Below, one piece after another: positions 24,045-35,167 of a stretch of DNA of 64,000 bases. Made by a program: the position numbers and the translations under genes. The notes beneath the pieces are model-generated. The model was not told the DNA's origin, made no database searches, and worked only from the letters and a program-made list of their open reading frames with translations. This DNA comes from Hypholoma sublateritium FD-334 SS-4 (taxonomy: Eukaryota > Basidiomycota > Agaricomycetes > Agaricales > Strophariaceae): assembly GCA_000827495.1 (NCBI GenBank), contig KN817522.1:434001-498000 (forward strand), written 5' to 3'. Each line of letters begins with the position of its first letter. Positions within the stretch are counted from its first letter, which is position 1.

Positions 24045-24232
24045 TCTGGACGTCACACTGGACAACTACTACATACACCTAATATTTATACTACGGATTA
24101 ATATGTACAACGATTGACTTCACCTACCAACATCTCATAAATAAAGCATGCTTGGTTTAGTTGGCGGAAGGTGCATAAAATTCAAATTCCAAAACCTATA
24201 ATGTATTTAGTCAACCGGCTGCTAATGCAAGA

Positions 24233-24315
24233 TCTTTGTTAGTATATCGGTTAGTACACGCGCTTGTCATATTCAATGTCCGCGCGAAAGCTGGGTTCGA
24301 TTCCCAGACAGAGAG
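24233..24315 (+). tRNA. tRNA-Asp(GTC) with 11-nt intron
   Basis: The cloverleaf folds completely. The acceptor stem TCTTTGT pairs with ACAGAGA (one G-T), the D arm is GTAT/GTAC, the anticodon stem CGCGC/GCGCG and the T arm CTGGG-TTCGATT-CCCAG. The anticodon loop is TTGTCA then C, interrupted after position 37 by an 11-nt intron (24270-24280). The anticodon is GTC and the discriminator base is G, as expected for Asp. A T-rich run (tttatttttcttt) follows, suitable as a Pol III terminator. Confidence 0.9.
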
Positions 24316-24392
24316 TTTATTTTTCTTTCACAATTTTTTTACAAGTTGTCAGTATTTGGCTTTGTCAGTCCTGGAAGGCATTGGCTTTCCGT

Positions 24393-24799
24393 ATGCCACT
24401 TGGCGCGTCGCGACTCAACTGTATCCAAACTGGGTCGCCAATCTTTGTACAACATCAACTTCGTGAGTGCTATCAATTATTCTCAAAAGTTTGCTGCCTC
24501 CTGAGTTATGCCATTTTGAATTGTGCAGAGAGATGCGTCCGACAAAAGCCTGTCTTGTACGGGTGGTTCCGCGCAAACTGCTAAATGTCAGCGATTCAAA
24601 AATTTATATGCGACCCCGTACACAAACCGAGGAGAAGAAAGAACCAACGCTTATGGATACCCTTTTCGCGCAACGCGGGGAAGCCGGAGAGTCATGGCCT
24701 GCCAACATCCGCCTGGAACCTCAGCTGAAGAAGATAGTATTCAAAGGGGTGCAACCCAAGCTACGGACAGCTCTGAAGGCGATGACGAAGGAGCGCTGA
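24393..24799 (+). CDS. Small basic protein of unknown function
   Basis: Two exons are proposed, 24393-24462 and 24531-24799, giving 112 residues starting MPLGASRLNCIQTGSPIF. Alternatively the protein starts at ATG 24533 (MRPTKACLVRVVPRKLL). The frame is Lys/Arg-rich with SKIYMRPRTQTEEKKEPTL and IRLEPQLKKIVFKGVQPK, ending MTKER. The basic N-terminus lacking acidic residues would suit mitochondrial import, but this is only a suggestion. I recognise no family. It lies between tRNA-Asp and the decarboxylase gene. Confidence 0.4.
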
Positions 24800-25219
24800 A
24801 ACAGAGACAGCTGCTTTTGCAGGAGTTTGTCATGTTTCATTCGCCACCAGACATTTCGATTCACCCAGGTGGAAGAAACTTGGTCCTGGAGGCTCGGGGT
24901 GGATAGGGTGGGATGCAACGCGCTTCCGGGGCCCATACCCACGGTTTGGGGCGCCTGTGGCTTTCTGTGCGTCGTATCGAACGTTTGTTATCTGATGTAT
25001 AGCCTATCTGCCAATGGAGACTTGCCTTCAACTGCACGACAACTGCGCAATTTCTCGCGGTGGGTCTCGCTCGCGGTCCCGGCAGTTCAAGTGGGCCTTA
25101 GAGACGGAGTGCCTCGTCAGATGACCACTGAGGCTATTTCAGAGTATCCTGATCATTTATGAAATTGCCAGTATCCACACCACAGGCTGCACACTTGCAG
25201 CTCCCTTCCTCATTGCTTC
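24800..25219. other. Intergenic upstream of phosphatidylserine decarboxylase
   Basis: 420 bp with a 111-codon plus frame (24827-25162) that shows no recognisable motif and lies where the promoter should be. I do not call it a gene. Confidence 0.4.
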
Positions 25220-26909
25220 ATGGACAGCGACATGGGCTCTCTCTGCAGCCGTCCCGACCCCCCTGCGCCGTCGCCCACTGAACCCAAGCCCGTCGAGAAA
25301 ATCACGGCCGACGGCTTGCCAGGCGTTAAGCATGAAACTGTCGCGATGGCGCTCTCGGCCCTCGTTAAGCACTCTGCCGACAGCCCGAATGTGACGCACC
25401 ACATCCTCGCGCCGATGAGCGCCGTTGGGCAGCTGAGCTGGGTGCACAAACTTATCCCTGGTATCGAGCGCATCGCGGTTGAATACCACTGCGGGAATTA
25501 CGTCGTCGTGCGCGGGTCGAGCGAGCCGTTCTTCGAGTCCATGCCGCTCTACGCCCGGTGAGTGGGCTCCGCAGATTGTGCAATGCATGACGTGACTGGC
25601 GTGGGCAGCATAGGGATGCATCTCCTCTTTTACGGCAAGGAGCAGATCAAGCTGCTTGGGAATAAACATGTGGACGAGCTGCTGCGCGAGGAATCTGTCA
25701 AGGTTTGTGATGCGCCCGTACATATGGAGTGGGATCTGACATGATTGCTTATTTTAGCAAGGGGCCATCTATGATGACCCAAAGTCGGCGGCAGCCATTC
25801 CCCATTTCGTGCAGGCGTATTCAATACAGATAGACGAGCTTTTGGAGTCGGATATCACGAAATACAGAAATTTCAATGAATTTTTCTTCAGGTGCGCGCC
25901 TGCTTACATCTTCTAGGTCGGTCCTAATGTTTGGTGATCGACCATGTTAGGAAGCTGAAGCCGGATGCACGCCCCGTTGAGAACGCGAGCGACGAGAAAG
26001 GTGTATGTAGTTCAGCAGACTGTAGATTGACTGTGTACACGTCGGTTGATATGGCTAAGGCATTCTGGTGAGCACATTGGGTATTAACAATGTTAGTTCA
26101 GCCTATTCATTCATCTACCATTTTTTCAAGGGTTAAGGGACAGAATTTCAACATCCCAAACCTGCTTAACATCTCGACTGATTCACCTATACTTAAATCC
26201 TTCAAAGACGCGAGCCTCGCAATTTTCCGCCTCGCGCCAGCAGACTACCATCGTTTCCATAGCCCGGTCGACTGCGAAGTTGGCGATGTAGAGAATGTGG
26301 AGGGCAACTTTTACACCGGTAAGCAGATGTTTTGACTTCAGGAATGATATCTCACCGTGTGGTGGCACCCGCGTTGCTTAGTGAATCCCCAGGCCGTCAA
26401 TGAACCAGGCTTCGATGTGCTCACCGCTAACACCCGGTCGATCCTCTACTTGAAGCACAGGCCGACGGGCCAGCTCGTTGCGTTCGTCGCAATTGGAGCG
26501 CTGCTAGTGGGGAGCATCCAGTGGACGGGGGGAAAGCAGAAGGGCACGATCTTGAAGAGGGGTGATGAACTCGGGTATGCGGCCCTTTCTTCGTCAGTAT
26601 CCTTGCGCTGATCATCTCCTTACGTAGATATTTCGCGTACGGGGGAAGTACGATCGTCGTCGTGTTCCCAAAGGATGTCGTTGAGTAAGTATATCCGTTG
26701 TTCAGTCTGTAAAAGCTAACAATGTTGCGTTATAGGTTTGATGAAGATCTAGTTTCGAATTCGCAGAAGCCTATCGAGACACTTGTCAAGGTGCGTTGTT
26801 TGCCTCGGCCGTGGGCCTTGAGGGGTTATCATGTTGATGCACTATGGATTAGGTTGGGTACTCTATTGGGAAGGTCCCAGAGAAGAAATCTGGACGTTGG
26901 TTTTCTTAA
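25220..26909 (+). CDS. PSD2: Phosphatidylserine decarboxylase proenzyme
   Basis: About 400 residues across roughly nine exons. Motifs in order are HVDELLREESVKQGAIYD, NFNEFFFRKLKPDARPVE, ADCRLTVYTSVD, FWVKGQNFNIPNLL, ADYHRFHSPVDCEV, NPQAVNEPGFDVLTANTR, GSIQWTGGKQKGTILKRG and YFAYGGSTIVVVFP. The GGST motif is the self-cleavage site that yields the pyruvoyl group. DYHRFHSPV carries the conserved histidines. The last exon (26864 on) reads VGYSIGKVPEKKSGRWFS. The enzyme turns phosphatidylserine into phosphatidylethanolamine. The absence of an obvious mitochondrial presequence or membrane anchor, and the absence of a C2 domain, point to a soluble or endomembrane class II form. The PSD2 symbol is used loosely for non-mitochondrial type. 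Confidence 0.85.
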
Positions 26910-27289
26910 TGCATCTGAAGTCGCAGTAGAGTGTTGCGGATCGATAGGACGCTTGAACAGTAGTAGCGGTAACGGACAGTTGTCGGTCTAGGAGCCAGAA
27001 TTTGTTGCATGACGTTGCGGGTATAAATACCTGTATGGTGTTGAGTAGGGAATAGATTGCAAGGCGTGGTACACATCTGTGGTCGGCGAGGTTATCTTCC
27101 GTGCGACGAGTATAAGTGTATAAGCAAAGTGCATAGATGCCGCTCAGAATCGCGGGCTGGAACCAATTGTATCGCGTCGGAAGTTTGTGCACGACGATTG
27201 TGTTGGTGGGTGTGGTAGCATAACAGACGAAAACTAAGTTTGTCGGCGGTGGAGTTGCACGCGGCGCCTGCTCTTTCCGCCACTCCGTC
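26910..27289. other. Intergenic, no gene seen
   Basis: 380 bp between the decarboxylase stop and the Rho exchange factor start, same strand. No repeat or RNA gene was recognised. Confidence 0.4.
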
Positions 27290-30200
27290 ATGGACAAACC
27301 GCTGGGTCCCCGCCAACCGCCTCCAGATAAGCGTCATGCCGCTTATGAGTCGATATTCGGACGGCCAGGACCCCCACTACAGGCCCAGCAGATCCACCAT
27401 CCGCCTTACCAACCGCCGCTTTATCCTCAGCAGCCCCGCAGCTCCTACTATCCGCCCCCAAATCCCTCCCCGTATCCTTCCTTTCCCCCGACATTTGTTC
27501 CACCCCATAATCCTTCACTGGACAGAGGCCGATCTATCAACGGCCCCGCACTCACGCCTGCGCAGGCGTACCAGGCCCAGGTGTACATGAATGTCCCCGC
27601 ACAGAACCATTGGGGGCCCTCTCCTCCCCCATCTGTAGACCGTCCAACAATCGGAATAAGCTTAGAGCACGATGACGGCCGATTGGGAATCGACTTTACG
27701 GCGTCCAGTGTGAGTACCTCGAGCGATCTAGGCACGGATGAGGGCAGCAGCGAACTTCCTTGGACACGCTCAGAACCTGCCCGTATGTTATTGTCTTTAT
27801 ATCACGCTTCCGTGTCTTATTCAGTTTAGTGGCCAACAATCGTCACTTGGCTCCATCTCGCCAGCATCAACGACATTTGGAACCAATACCTGCTGTGTGT
27901 TACATCTTTCGTTCATTTCATTCATCCTCATCTCCCAATGCAGGTGCTGCCTCTACATGTTGACACCTTAGGTGCTCGTTCTTCCGTTTTCAGTTCATCT
28001 CCGTCTCCTTCATCCAACGCGGACCACTCTTCATCGGCTGCGTCAACCACCCTGGTTGACCATACCGCCGCTCGCCGCTCTTCTGACTCTTCGCGCACCG
28101 TTCCCCCAAAGTTTCCTATGAATTCCCAGCGACGCGACCGCACCGCCCAGGATCGCTCCATGTCTATGTCTGCTGCCCAGCAGAAGCGCACCTCTCGCCC
28201 TATTGCTGAAGGCCGTATCTCTCCAACTTCCCTCCGCAGCGGACCCGTACGCAAGACGCCCATTGTATACCCTGCCCTACTCTCGCGGGTTGCACAAGCT
28301 TTCCACGAGCGCATCCCCATCACCGATCGCATCAAGGACGGCCTCACATACAAAGATGCTTTCGACGGCCGCGAGGCGGTCGACAAGATTGCGTATATTA
28401 TCAAGACCACCGACAGGAATCTCGCGTTGCTGCTTGGCCGCGCACTGGACGCGCAAAAATTCTTTCACGACGTTACTTATGACCATAGGCTACGGGATAG
28501 CGCAAATGAATTGTATCAGTTTAGGACAAGACTACCGAGTCCGTTTGTGAGTGGCGAGTTGGGCCAGGAGCAGGGGACAGACTCACATGCATTCTTTGAG
28601 GTGTGTATTTTATTTCACTATAAACTATACTTGACGTCGTATCTAAGGGAGGGACCCCTGATGCGACACCAGGAGGGGTCTCACCCACGACAGTAGGTAT
28701 ATCGCCTACACCGTCACCCGCACCACCAATGCGGCAGCGAAGAGACTCTATGTCTTCGGATGAAATCACGCTGCCGTCAGGCGTGTTCACGCTGCTCACC
28801 GACTGCTACTCGCCCACATGTTCGCGGGACCAACTGTGCTATAGCATTGCATGTCCACGACGGCTTGAGCAAGCGGCACGGTTGAACATGAAACCGCAAC
28901 CAGGGCTGTCCAAACAGATCAGTAGGGACAGTCTGAACGATGTGCCGGTGAGCTGCTGTGTTTGTGGATGGTCATTGATGTGGCTAATAATGGGTTAGGA
29001 TGATGGGACTCTGTGGATTCACTCCGTACCCCAGGAGATTGTGAACAGTGTTTCAGATACCGAGAAGAAACGACAGGAAGCGATTAATGAGGTCATTTAC
29101 ACGGAGCGCGATTTCGTGCGTGATATGGAATACTTGCGTGATGTGAGTTTCCCATCCTTGTCATGATATCTCACACACTCAAACTTCGCAGTCCTGGATT
29201 AACCGCATCAAAGAGGCCGACGTGATCCCAGCTGCACGGCTGACCGACTTCTTGGCTCAGGTATTTTGGAACGTGCACGATATCCTAGCAGTCAATACAC
29301 GGCTACGCGATGCACTGTCAAAGCGGCAGAAGCAATACGCAGTGGTGGACCGGATTGGAGACATTTTCCTGGACGTCGTACCACACTTCGGACCATTCGT
29401 ATCGTACGGTGCGCACCAGCTGTACGGCAAGTATGAGTTCGAGAAGGAGAAGAGCGCGAATGCGGCGTTCGCAGCGTTTGTTGAGACGAATGAGCGGTTA
29501 CCCGAGTCGCGCAAGCTCGAGCTGAACGCATATCTAACGAAGCCGACGACGCGACTCGCACGTTACCCTCTACTGCTGGAGGCGGTGCTCAAACACACGC
29601 CAAACGACAGCAGCGACAAGGCTGCCCTGGCGCAGGTGGTCGTCCTTGTAAGGGAGTTTCTGGCAAAGGTTAACACGGAGACCGGGAAGACGGAGAACAG
29701 GTTCAATCTGCTGCAGTTGGATCAGCAACTGGTATTTAAGCCCGGTGAAGAGGTTGTAAGTGTACTTTTCCTCTCCAGATGACCGGATGGTGACCAGGCC
29801 GTAGAATCTGAGGCTGCGCGACGAGGGGCGCGAGATGGTTTACAAGGGCACCCTGAACAAGCGCGACGGCGAGATTCAGGTATACTTGTTCGACCATGCG
29901 CTTCTGTTCACGAAGTTGGTGAAAACGAAGCAGCACGAGCAATACAAGGTCTATCGACGGGTACGTGCGACTTTCGTGCATCAGCGCACCCTAATTGACA
30001 GCATACAGCCTATACCACTAGAGCTTCTCCTCGTCACAGCCCCGCAAGAGGAAATGAGCGGCACGATGCGTTCGCAACAGCGCAAAAACCAGACACTAGT
30101 TCGCAAGTCATCATTTGACAAGGGACGGGCGATGCCTTCTGTCGTCTCAGCCGTCGCCATTAAGAGTGACAACAAGACGCAGCACTCGATCAACTTTATC

Positions 30201-31897
30201 CACCTCGGCCGGAAGTACTACAACCTTGTGCTATGGGCATCGTCGCCACTGAGCCAGCGCAAATGGTATGAAATCATTTGGAAGCAACAGCAAGCCATGC
30301 GTGAACGTAGCGTGATCTTCGATACGGTCAACCTTAGTGAGGGGTTCTTCTCGGGACCGAATAAAGTCAATTGCGCGGCGCCGTATAGTGGGTGGTTTTA
30401 TCAGCGTCAACCATGGCTTCACTGATTGGGCCAACTTGTTCAATTATCTTTTTATTTGTCTATGATTCAGGCGGGGGCAGGAGGGTGGTGTATGGTACGG
30501 ACGATGGCGTCTACCTGTCGGACCTGCGCGACCCGAACCAGCACCCTGTGAAGGTGCTCGCGCTGCTTGACGTGCTGCAGGTCGATGTGCTGGAAGACTA
30601 CCAACTGCTCATCGTGCTCTCGGGTCAGTCTTAACACTTTTTATAGATGCCAGTACCGGCGCTTACAAAACTTCAACTTCACCTTGCAGAGCGTCAAGTG
30701 ATCACTTTCCCGCTTGAGGCACTGGACCCACATGACCCGATGGCAGGGCTCAAGCGTGCGAAGCGTATCTCGTCGCACACGTCTTTCTTCAAGGCCGGTT
30801 TCTGCCTCAACAAGGTGCTTGTGTGTATTGTCAAGTCAAGTCAACTGTCGAGCACGTTCAAGACCCTCGAACCGATCGACCAGAATATACGCGGCCGGGC
30901 AAAGCCGACGTTCAAGAAGCTGCTGCAGGGCGGGAATGACACGCTCAAGCTCTTCAGGGTGGGTTTAGTCTGGTTATGTGCGGCGCATTTTACGTACCAC
31001 TGACAATGGCATTACGGTATGCTGTTTACAGGAGTTTTACATTCCTGTGGAATCGACATCAATACACTACCTGAAGACGAAGATGTGCGTGGGGTGCTCC
31101 CGCGGGTTCGAGATCGTGGACCTCGAGAGCTTGGAGACACAGGGGTTGCTCGACCCCAATGACGAGTCGCTCGAATTTGTACGCAAAAGAGAAAATCTCC
31201 GGCCGATGGCGATTTACAGGCTCCAAAACGACTTTTTGCTTTGTTATGACGGTCAGTCTCTACGTGTTGCATTGGGCAATTATGGTGGACTAAGCATGGT
31301 CTCTCTTGTTCTCAGAATTTGCATTCTATGTCAACCGAAATGGCCGTCGCTCGCGGAAGGAGTTTATGGTGCATTGGGAGGGCACGCCCACAGGTTTCGG
31401 TTAGTAATTGGATATGCTTGCTGCTTTGTTTTCTCCGAAGTTAAGGATTTTTTCCAGCACTTCATGAGCCGTATGTACTCGCCTTCGAGCCGACGTTTGT
31501 GGAAATCCGACATATCGATACTGGGCTCATGTCGCAAGTCATACAAGGCTCGAACCTCCGGTTACTGTTCGCGGACACCCCGCCGTCCGTGAACAATTCG
31601 GCAGCTAACCATGGATACCAGCAGCCCAATCCATACCAACACGGGTATGTATTTCTCTTGTCCACCCTCTGACGGGTAGTTGAATGTAGTTTTGGATGCA
31701 GGCCTGGGTACAACCCATACGGGCCGCCACCACATCACCAATACCCCGATCAATATCCGCGGCACCCGCAGGGCGTCGGGCGCGACGAGATTTTGATAGT
31801 GTCTGACGACCGCGTGCTAGCATTGCGGCCGCGGGGTGGGCAGGGGCCCCAGCGCTACATGTCGGATAATGCCTCGATGGCGTCTATACCTCGATGA
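27290..31897 (+). CDS. ROM2: Rho1 guanine-nucleotide exchange factor, Rom2 type (DEP-DH-PH-CNH)
   Basis: More than 1,100 residues. A Pro/Tyr-rich disordered N-terminus (27290-28240) leads to a DEP domain (LSRVAQAFHERIPITDRIKD, DGREAVDKIAYII). The DH domain follows (EAINEVIYTERDFVRDMEY, WNVHDILAVNTRLRDAL, HFGPFVSYGAHQLYGKYEF, KPTTRLARYPLLLEAVLKHT), then PH (GTLNKRDGEIQVYLFDHALL). The C-terminal citron-homology domain has RRVVYGTDDGVYLSDL, FKKLLQGGNDTLKLFREF, KMCVGCSRGFEIVDLESL and NGRRSRKEFMVHWEGTPTGF, then a His/Pro/Gln-rich tail ending SMASIPR. This is the Rom1/Rom2 layout. Rom2 activates Rho1 at the plasma membrane and drives glucan synthesis and the cell-wall-integrity MAP kinase route. 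Splices in 27784-27950 are uncertain. Confidence 0.9.
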
Positions 31898-32389
31898 ACA
31901 CGTCTGCGAGGTTTGTTGTGTAATTTGCTTTCCTCTGTTCGTACTGCGTCTTTTTTTTCCTCTTCTTTTGTACCCTGTTGTTTGAGTATCTACCTGACTA
32001 CTACTACTACCTACACATCATTTCCAATCTTCGACTGATGTGCGCTGATAAGCATCTTCCGTGGTGCAGGCTCGACGTCGGTGAACAGTGCGTGTGAGAG
32101 GCTTTTTTGCGGCGTATTACATATGTTGCAGCCCTCTCGGTCGTGGCTTGCGCCAGAAGGCCGACTTTAGGAGGAGACGGCGACGAGGAGCCGTAGGATG
32201 CAGATCGGTAGTGCTCGGCAATTCGGCTGGGAAGTGTGGGAAATGGTCTTGGCAGGGCCAAGTGGGAGATATTTGTTGAGCTCGACAATTTGACCGACCG
32301 CTTCTTCCTCTCCTCCTCAGTGTCGTTTTTATAATCAGGCCTTTGCGCACCGTCGCCGTCGCGCGCCCACCCTCCTTTCAACCACAGTC
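31898..32389. other. Intergenic, no gene seen
   Basis: 492 bp between the Rho exchange factor and the first chitin deacetylase. Pyrimidine-rich tracts near 31940-31975 (3' end of the upstream gene) and 32300-32330 (likely promoter) are visible. Confidence 0.4.
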
Positions 32390-34458
32390 ATGAAATTGAA
32401 CGCTCTTCTCCTTCTCTCTACCCTCGGCCTTGGCGCGGTCAATGGTGAAAGGCTCAATCGGAGGCACATTGCCAAGAGACAAGCCGCAGCTGGCACTATC
32501 GTGACGACAACAGCGGTTACTAGCCCTGCGACCGTGGCGACCACCACCTCGACCCAAGCGTCGACGACCACAACGGCCGCGGCGCCTGCTGGAACGACTA
32601 CAAGCACCACCAGCACCGTTGCACAGGCCACAACCGCCGTCGTCGTCTCTTCTTCCACTTCCAGCACGACTGCGGCTGGGCAGGCGGGTCTGACGACGAC
32701 CGTGTCGTCGGGCCCGCCCGCTCTGGCCACGGGCACTACTATCCCACCTCTGTCGGAAATCACGCTAGGCATGCCGACGCGTGTGACCCTGGCTGCTGAG
32801 ACCACTATCACTGCAGGCGCGACGCCGCCCATTAGCGGCGCGCCCGTCATCCCAACGCCTGCAGCTAGCGATTGTATGTATTTATGCCGCTGCGCGCCTA
32901 TTTAAACTAATTGGCTAATCTTATCACAGACGTTCTCTCTTCTTGGCCGGCACAGGACAAGATCCCGCCTACTGGTAAGCATTGATAAATATAGTGCGAT
33001 AGTTATACTTAGCACCTTGGCAGACTCGACCGAAGTGCAGGAGTGGTTAAAAGAGCTTGATGGGTACGACATCCCCGATCTTTCGCTCACCGTCAACGGC
33101 TCGTGCGCTGCGTCTCCTGCTCAGGCGGCCGATGCCGCTAACCGCGGATGGTGGACATGTGGTGGATATACGCGCCTTACCGGTATGTTCTGAATGCGTC
33201 ATTATTCTTTCCGCTGTGGCTCAAAGCGTTCAGATATCGTCGCGTGCCCTACCAAATACGATTGGGGTGTTAGGTTCGTTGCCTGTGCTTTTCAATGACA
33301 TCACCCTGACTTTATATTGTAGTTTCGATGATGGCCCTTCCGGTTACAGTGCGTGGTAGTATGGCTTGTTTTCTAATTTTATGTGCTGATCATTGCATAT
33401 CTTTCAAATATAGCTCAGTGAGTGAACTAGTTTTAAATCGTCTGATGTTGCTCATAATCTCCATCAGGTACCTTCTTGACTTCCTCGAAGAAAAGGATAT
33501 CAGCGCCACCTTCTTTGTCGTTGGCTCGCGTGTCATCGAGCGCCCAGCCATTCTTCTTGAAGAATATATGGCCGGCCACGAAATCAGCGTGCACACCTGG
33601 TCCCATAGTGTGCGCCTTCCCCTCCCGTCAATGCATGTAGAGGCCTGACATTTTCAAATCAGGCTCTGACCAATTTGACCAATGAGCAAATCGTAGCCGA
33701 GCTGGGCTGGACTCGCAAAGCTATCAAGACCTTCCTTGGTGTTACCCCGACTACTATGCGCCCCCCATACGGTGATATTGGTATGCCTCTGTTCTTGCAC
33801 CGCGCGGAACGTTTCTCATCACTTTATGCAGATGACCGTGTCCGCGCAATTTCTTTGGCTATGGGCATGGTACCTATCATGTGGACCCGCTCACCCAGCG
33901 GTGCTCAATTTGACACTAATGGTTGGTTTTCCTCGAATATATCTTGCAAAGCACGTATCTGACGAGTAATATTAGATTGGCGCGTCGCCGGTGGACAGGT
34001 CGCCGGCAATGATTCTTTCGCCAGCTTCGAAGAAATTCTAGGTAATGCTACTCTCATTGACACCGGGTAAGAGATTTTCCTAGTATTATCAAAGCTCGTT
34101 CTCACTGCCCATTTCTAGTTTCATTGTTTTACAGCACGATCTCTTCGAAATCTCGGTCGACCTTGCTGTTGGCTATACTTTGGATGCTGCGCTTACGCAC
34201 AGCCCGGCTTTCGACTTGAAGTCCATCGGTTCATGTTCCGGAATTCCCGAGGGCAACATGTACTTGGAGACAAACACCAACACAACGTTCCCCTACAGCA
34301 ACAGCACCTCTGTCGATGTCTCTGGAGATGGAACAGTGGACACCCAATCAGGAACTTCTAATACCACCAGCGGTACCACCAGCGGAGCATTCACCAACGC
34401 TATTCCCTTCATCTCATCCATGGGTGTTGGTCTGGCTGCGCTGAGTGTTCTTCTCTGA
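32390..34458 (+). CDS. Chitin deacetylase (CE4), secreted, GPI-type; copy 1
   Basis: The product starts with a signal peptide (MKLNALLLLSTLGLGAVNG), followed by a Thr/Ser-rich, probably O-glycosylated stretch of ~100 residues. The polysaccharide deacetylase domain has GWWTCGGYTR, WGVSFDDGPS (motif 1, catalytic Asp and metal Asp), SATFFVVGSRVIERP, HEISVHTWSH (motif 2, metal His pair), MRPPYGDID (motif 3) and FIVLQHDLFE (late motif with His). The C-terminus TSGAFTNAIPF followed by a hydrophobic tail fits a GPI signal. The enzyme deacetylates cell-wall chitin to chitosan. It sits directly before a tandem paralogue on the same strand. Confidence 0.9.
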
Positions 34459-35167
34459 TCCTGCTTTACATCGCTATTTTGTTATGACTGTTTGTTACCA
34501 CACTACCTATCATGACCGGTGACGCTGTTTGGAACTTGGGAAATGTTGGACTATTATCTATCTTATTGAACAATAGGGATAATGTTGGGTGCTTATTGGT
34601 ATATAGCACCTTGAGGATTTGCATTGCATACTTAGCTGCGTATCTACTTACATGGATTCCAATGGACTTCGTTCAGTGACAATTCAGTGCAGGTTTATTC
34701 GTGCGTTGGTCTACTCAAGGTCCACCTCGAGGTTACTGGGCAACCTGTGACAAGCGCAAGACGCAAGCGCATAAAGCTTCGGCGGCAATTGGCACAGAGT
34801 TACTACCACATCATCTATACAGGCCCCTGAAACGTTTGAGCTAAACTGGGCAACTTTTGCCATATTGGACGATATGCTGGCAGTGTAACAAAAAGCGCAA
34901 CTAAATATGTTTGCCCAGCGTTTGCCCAGCTGGAGGCTGACTTCACGGAAGTTGAAGGAACTCGACGGCTGGCGGGATTTCGCTTCAAGGAGTCCGGCGA
35001 TTGGCGATCCGTTACCACAAACTCAGCCGTGCGCTTGGCGTATGATGCCATGGAAAACAACGTTCTCCACTAAGTAAAGTTGATTCTCGGCGTCGTCTCT
35101 TATAACATATCCTCTCTATATAATTTGCTCGGCGCTGTCCTCTGTCACTCTTTTGCTCCCACCTATC
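34459..35167. other. Spacer between the two chitin deacetylase genes
   Basis: 709 bp with no gene. Short repeated words (ttgcccag at about 34909 and 34921) occur but no larger repeat is apparent. It should contain the promoter of copy 2. Confidence 0.45.

Noticed and set aside
24827..25162. Plus frame of 111 codons upstream of phosphatidylserine decarboxylase
   Set aside because: No motif, lies in the expected promoter, and has no splice-linked extension.
27928..28410. Minus frame of 160 codons
   Set aside because: Antisense of the Rho exchange factor N-terminal exon; the plus strand carries the DEP domain there.
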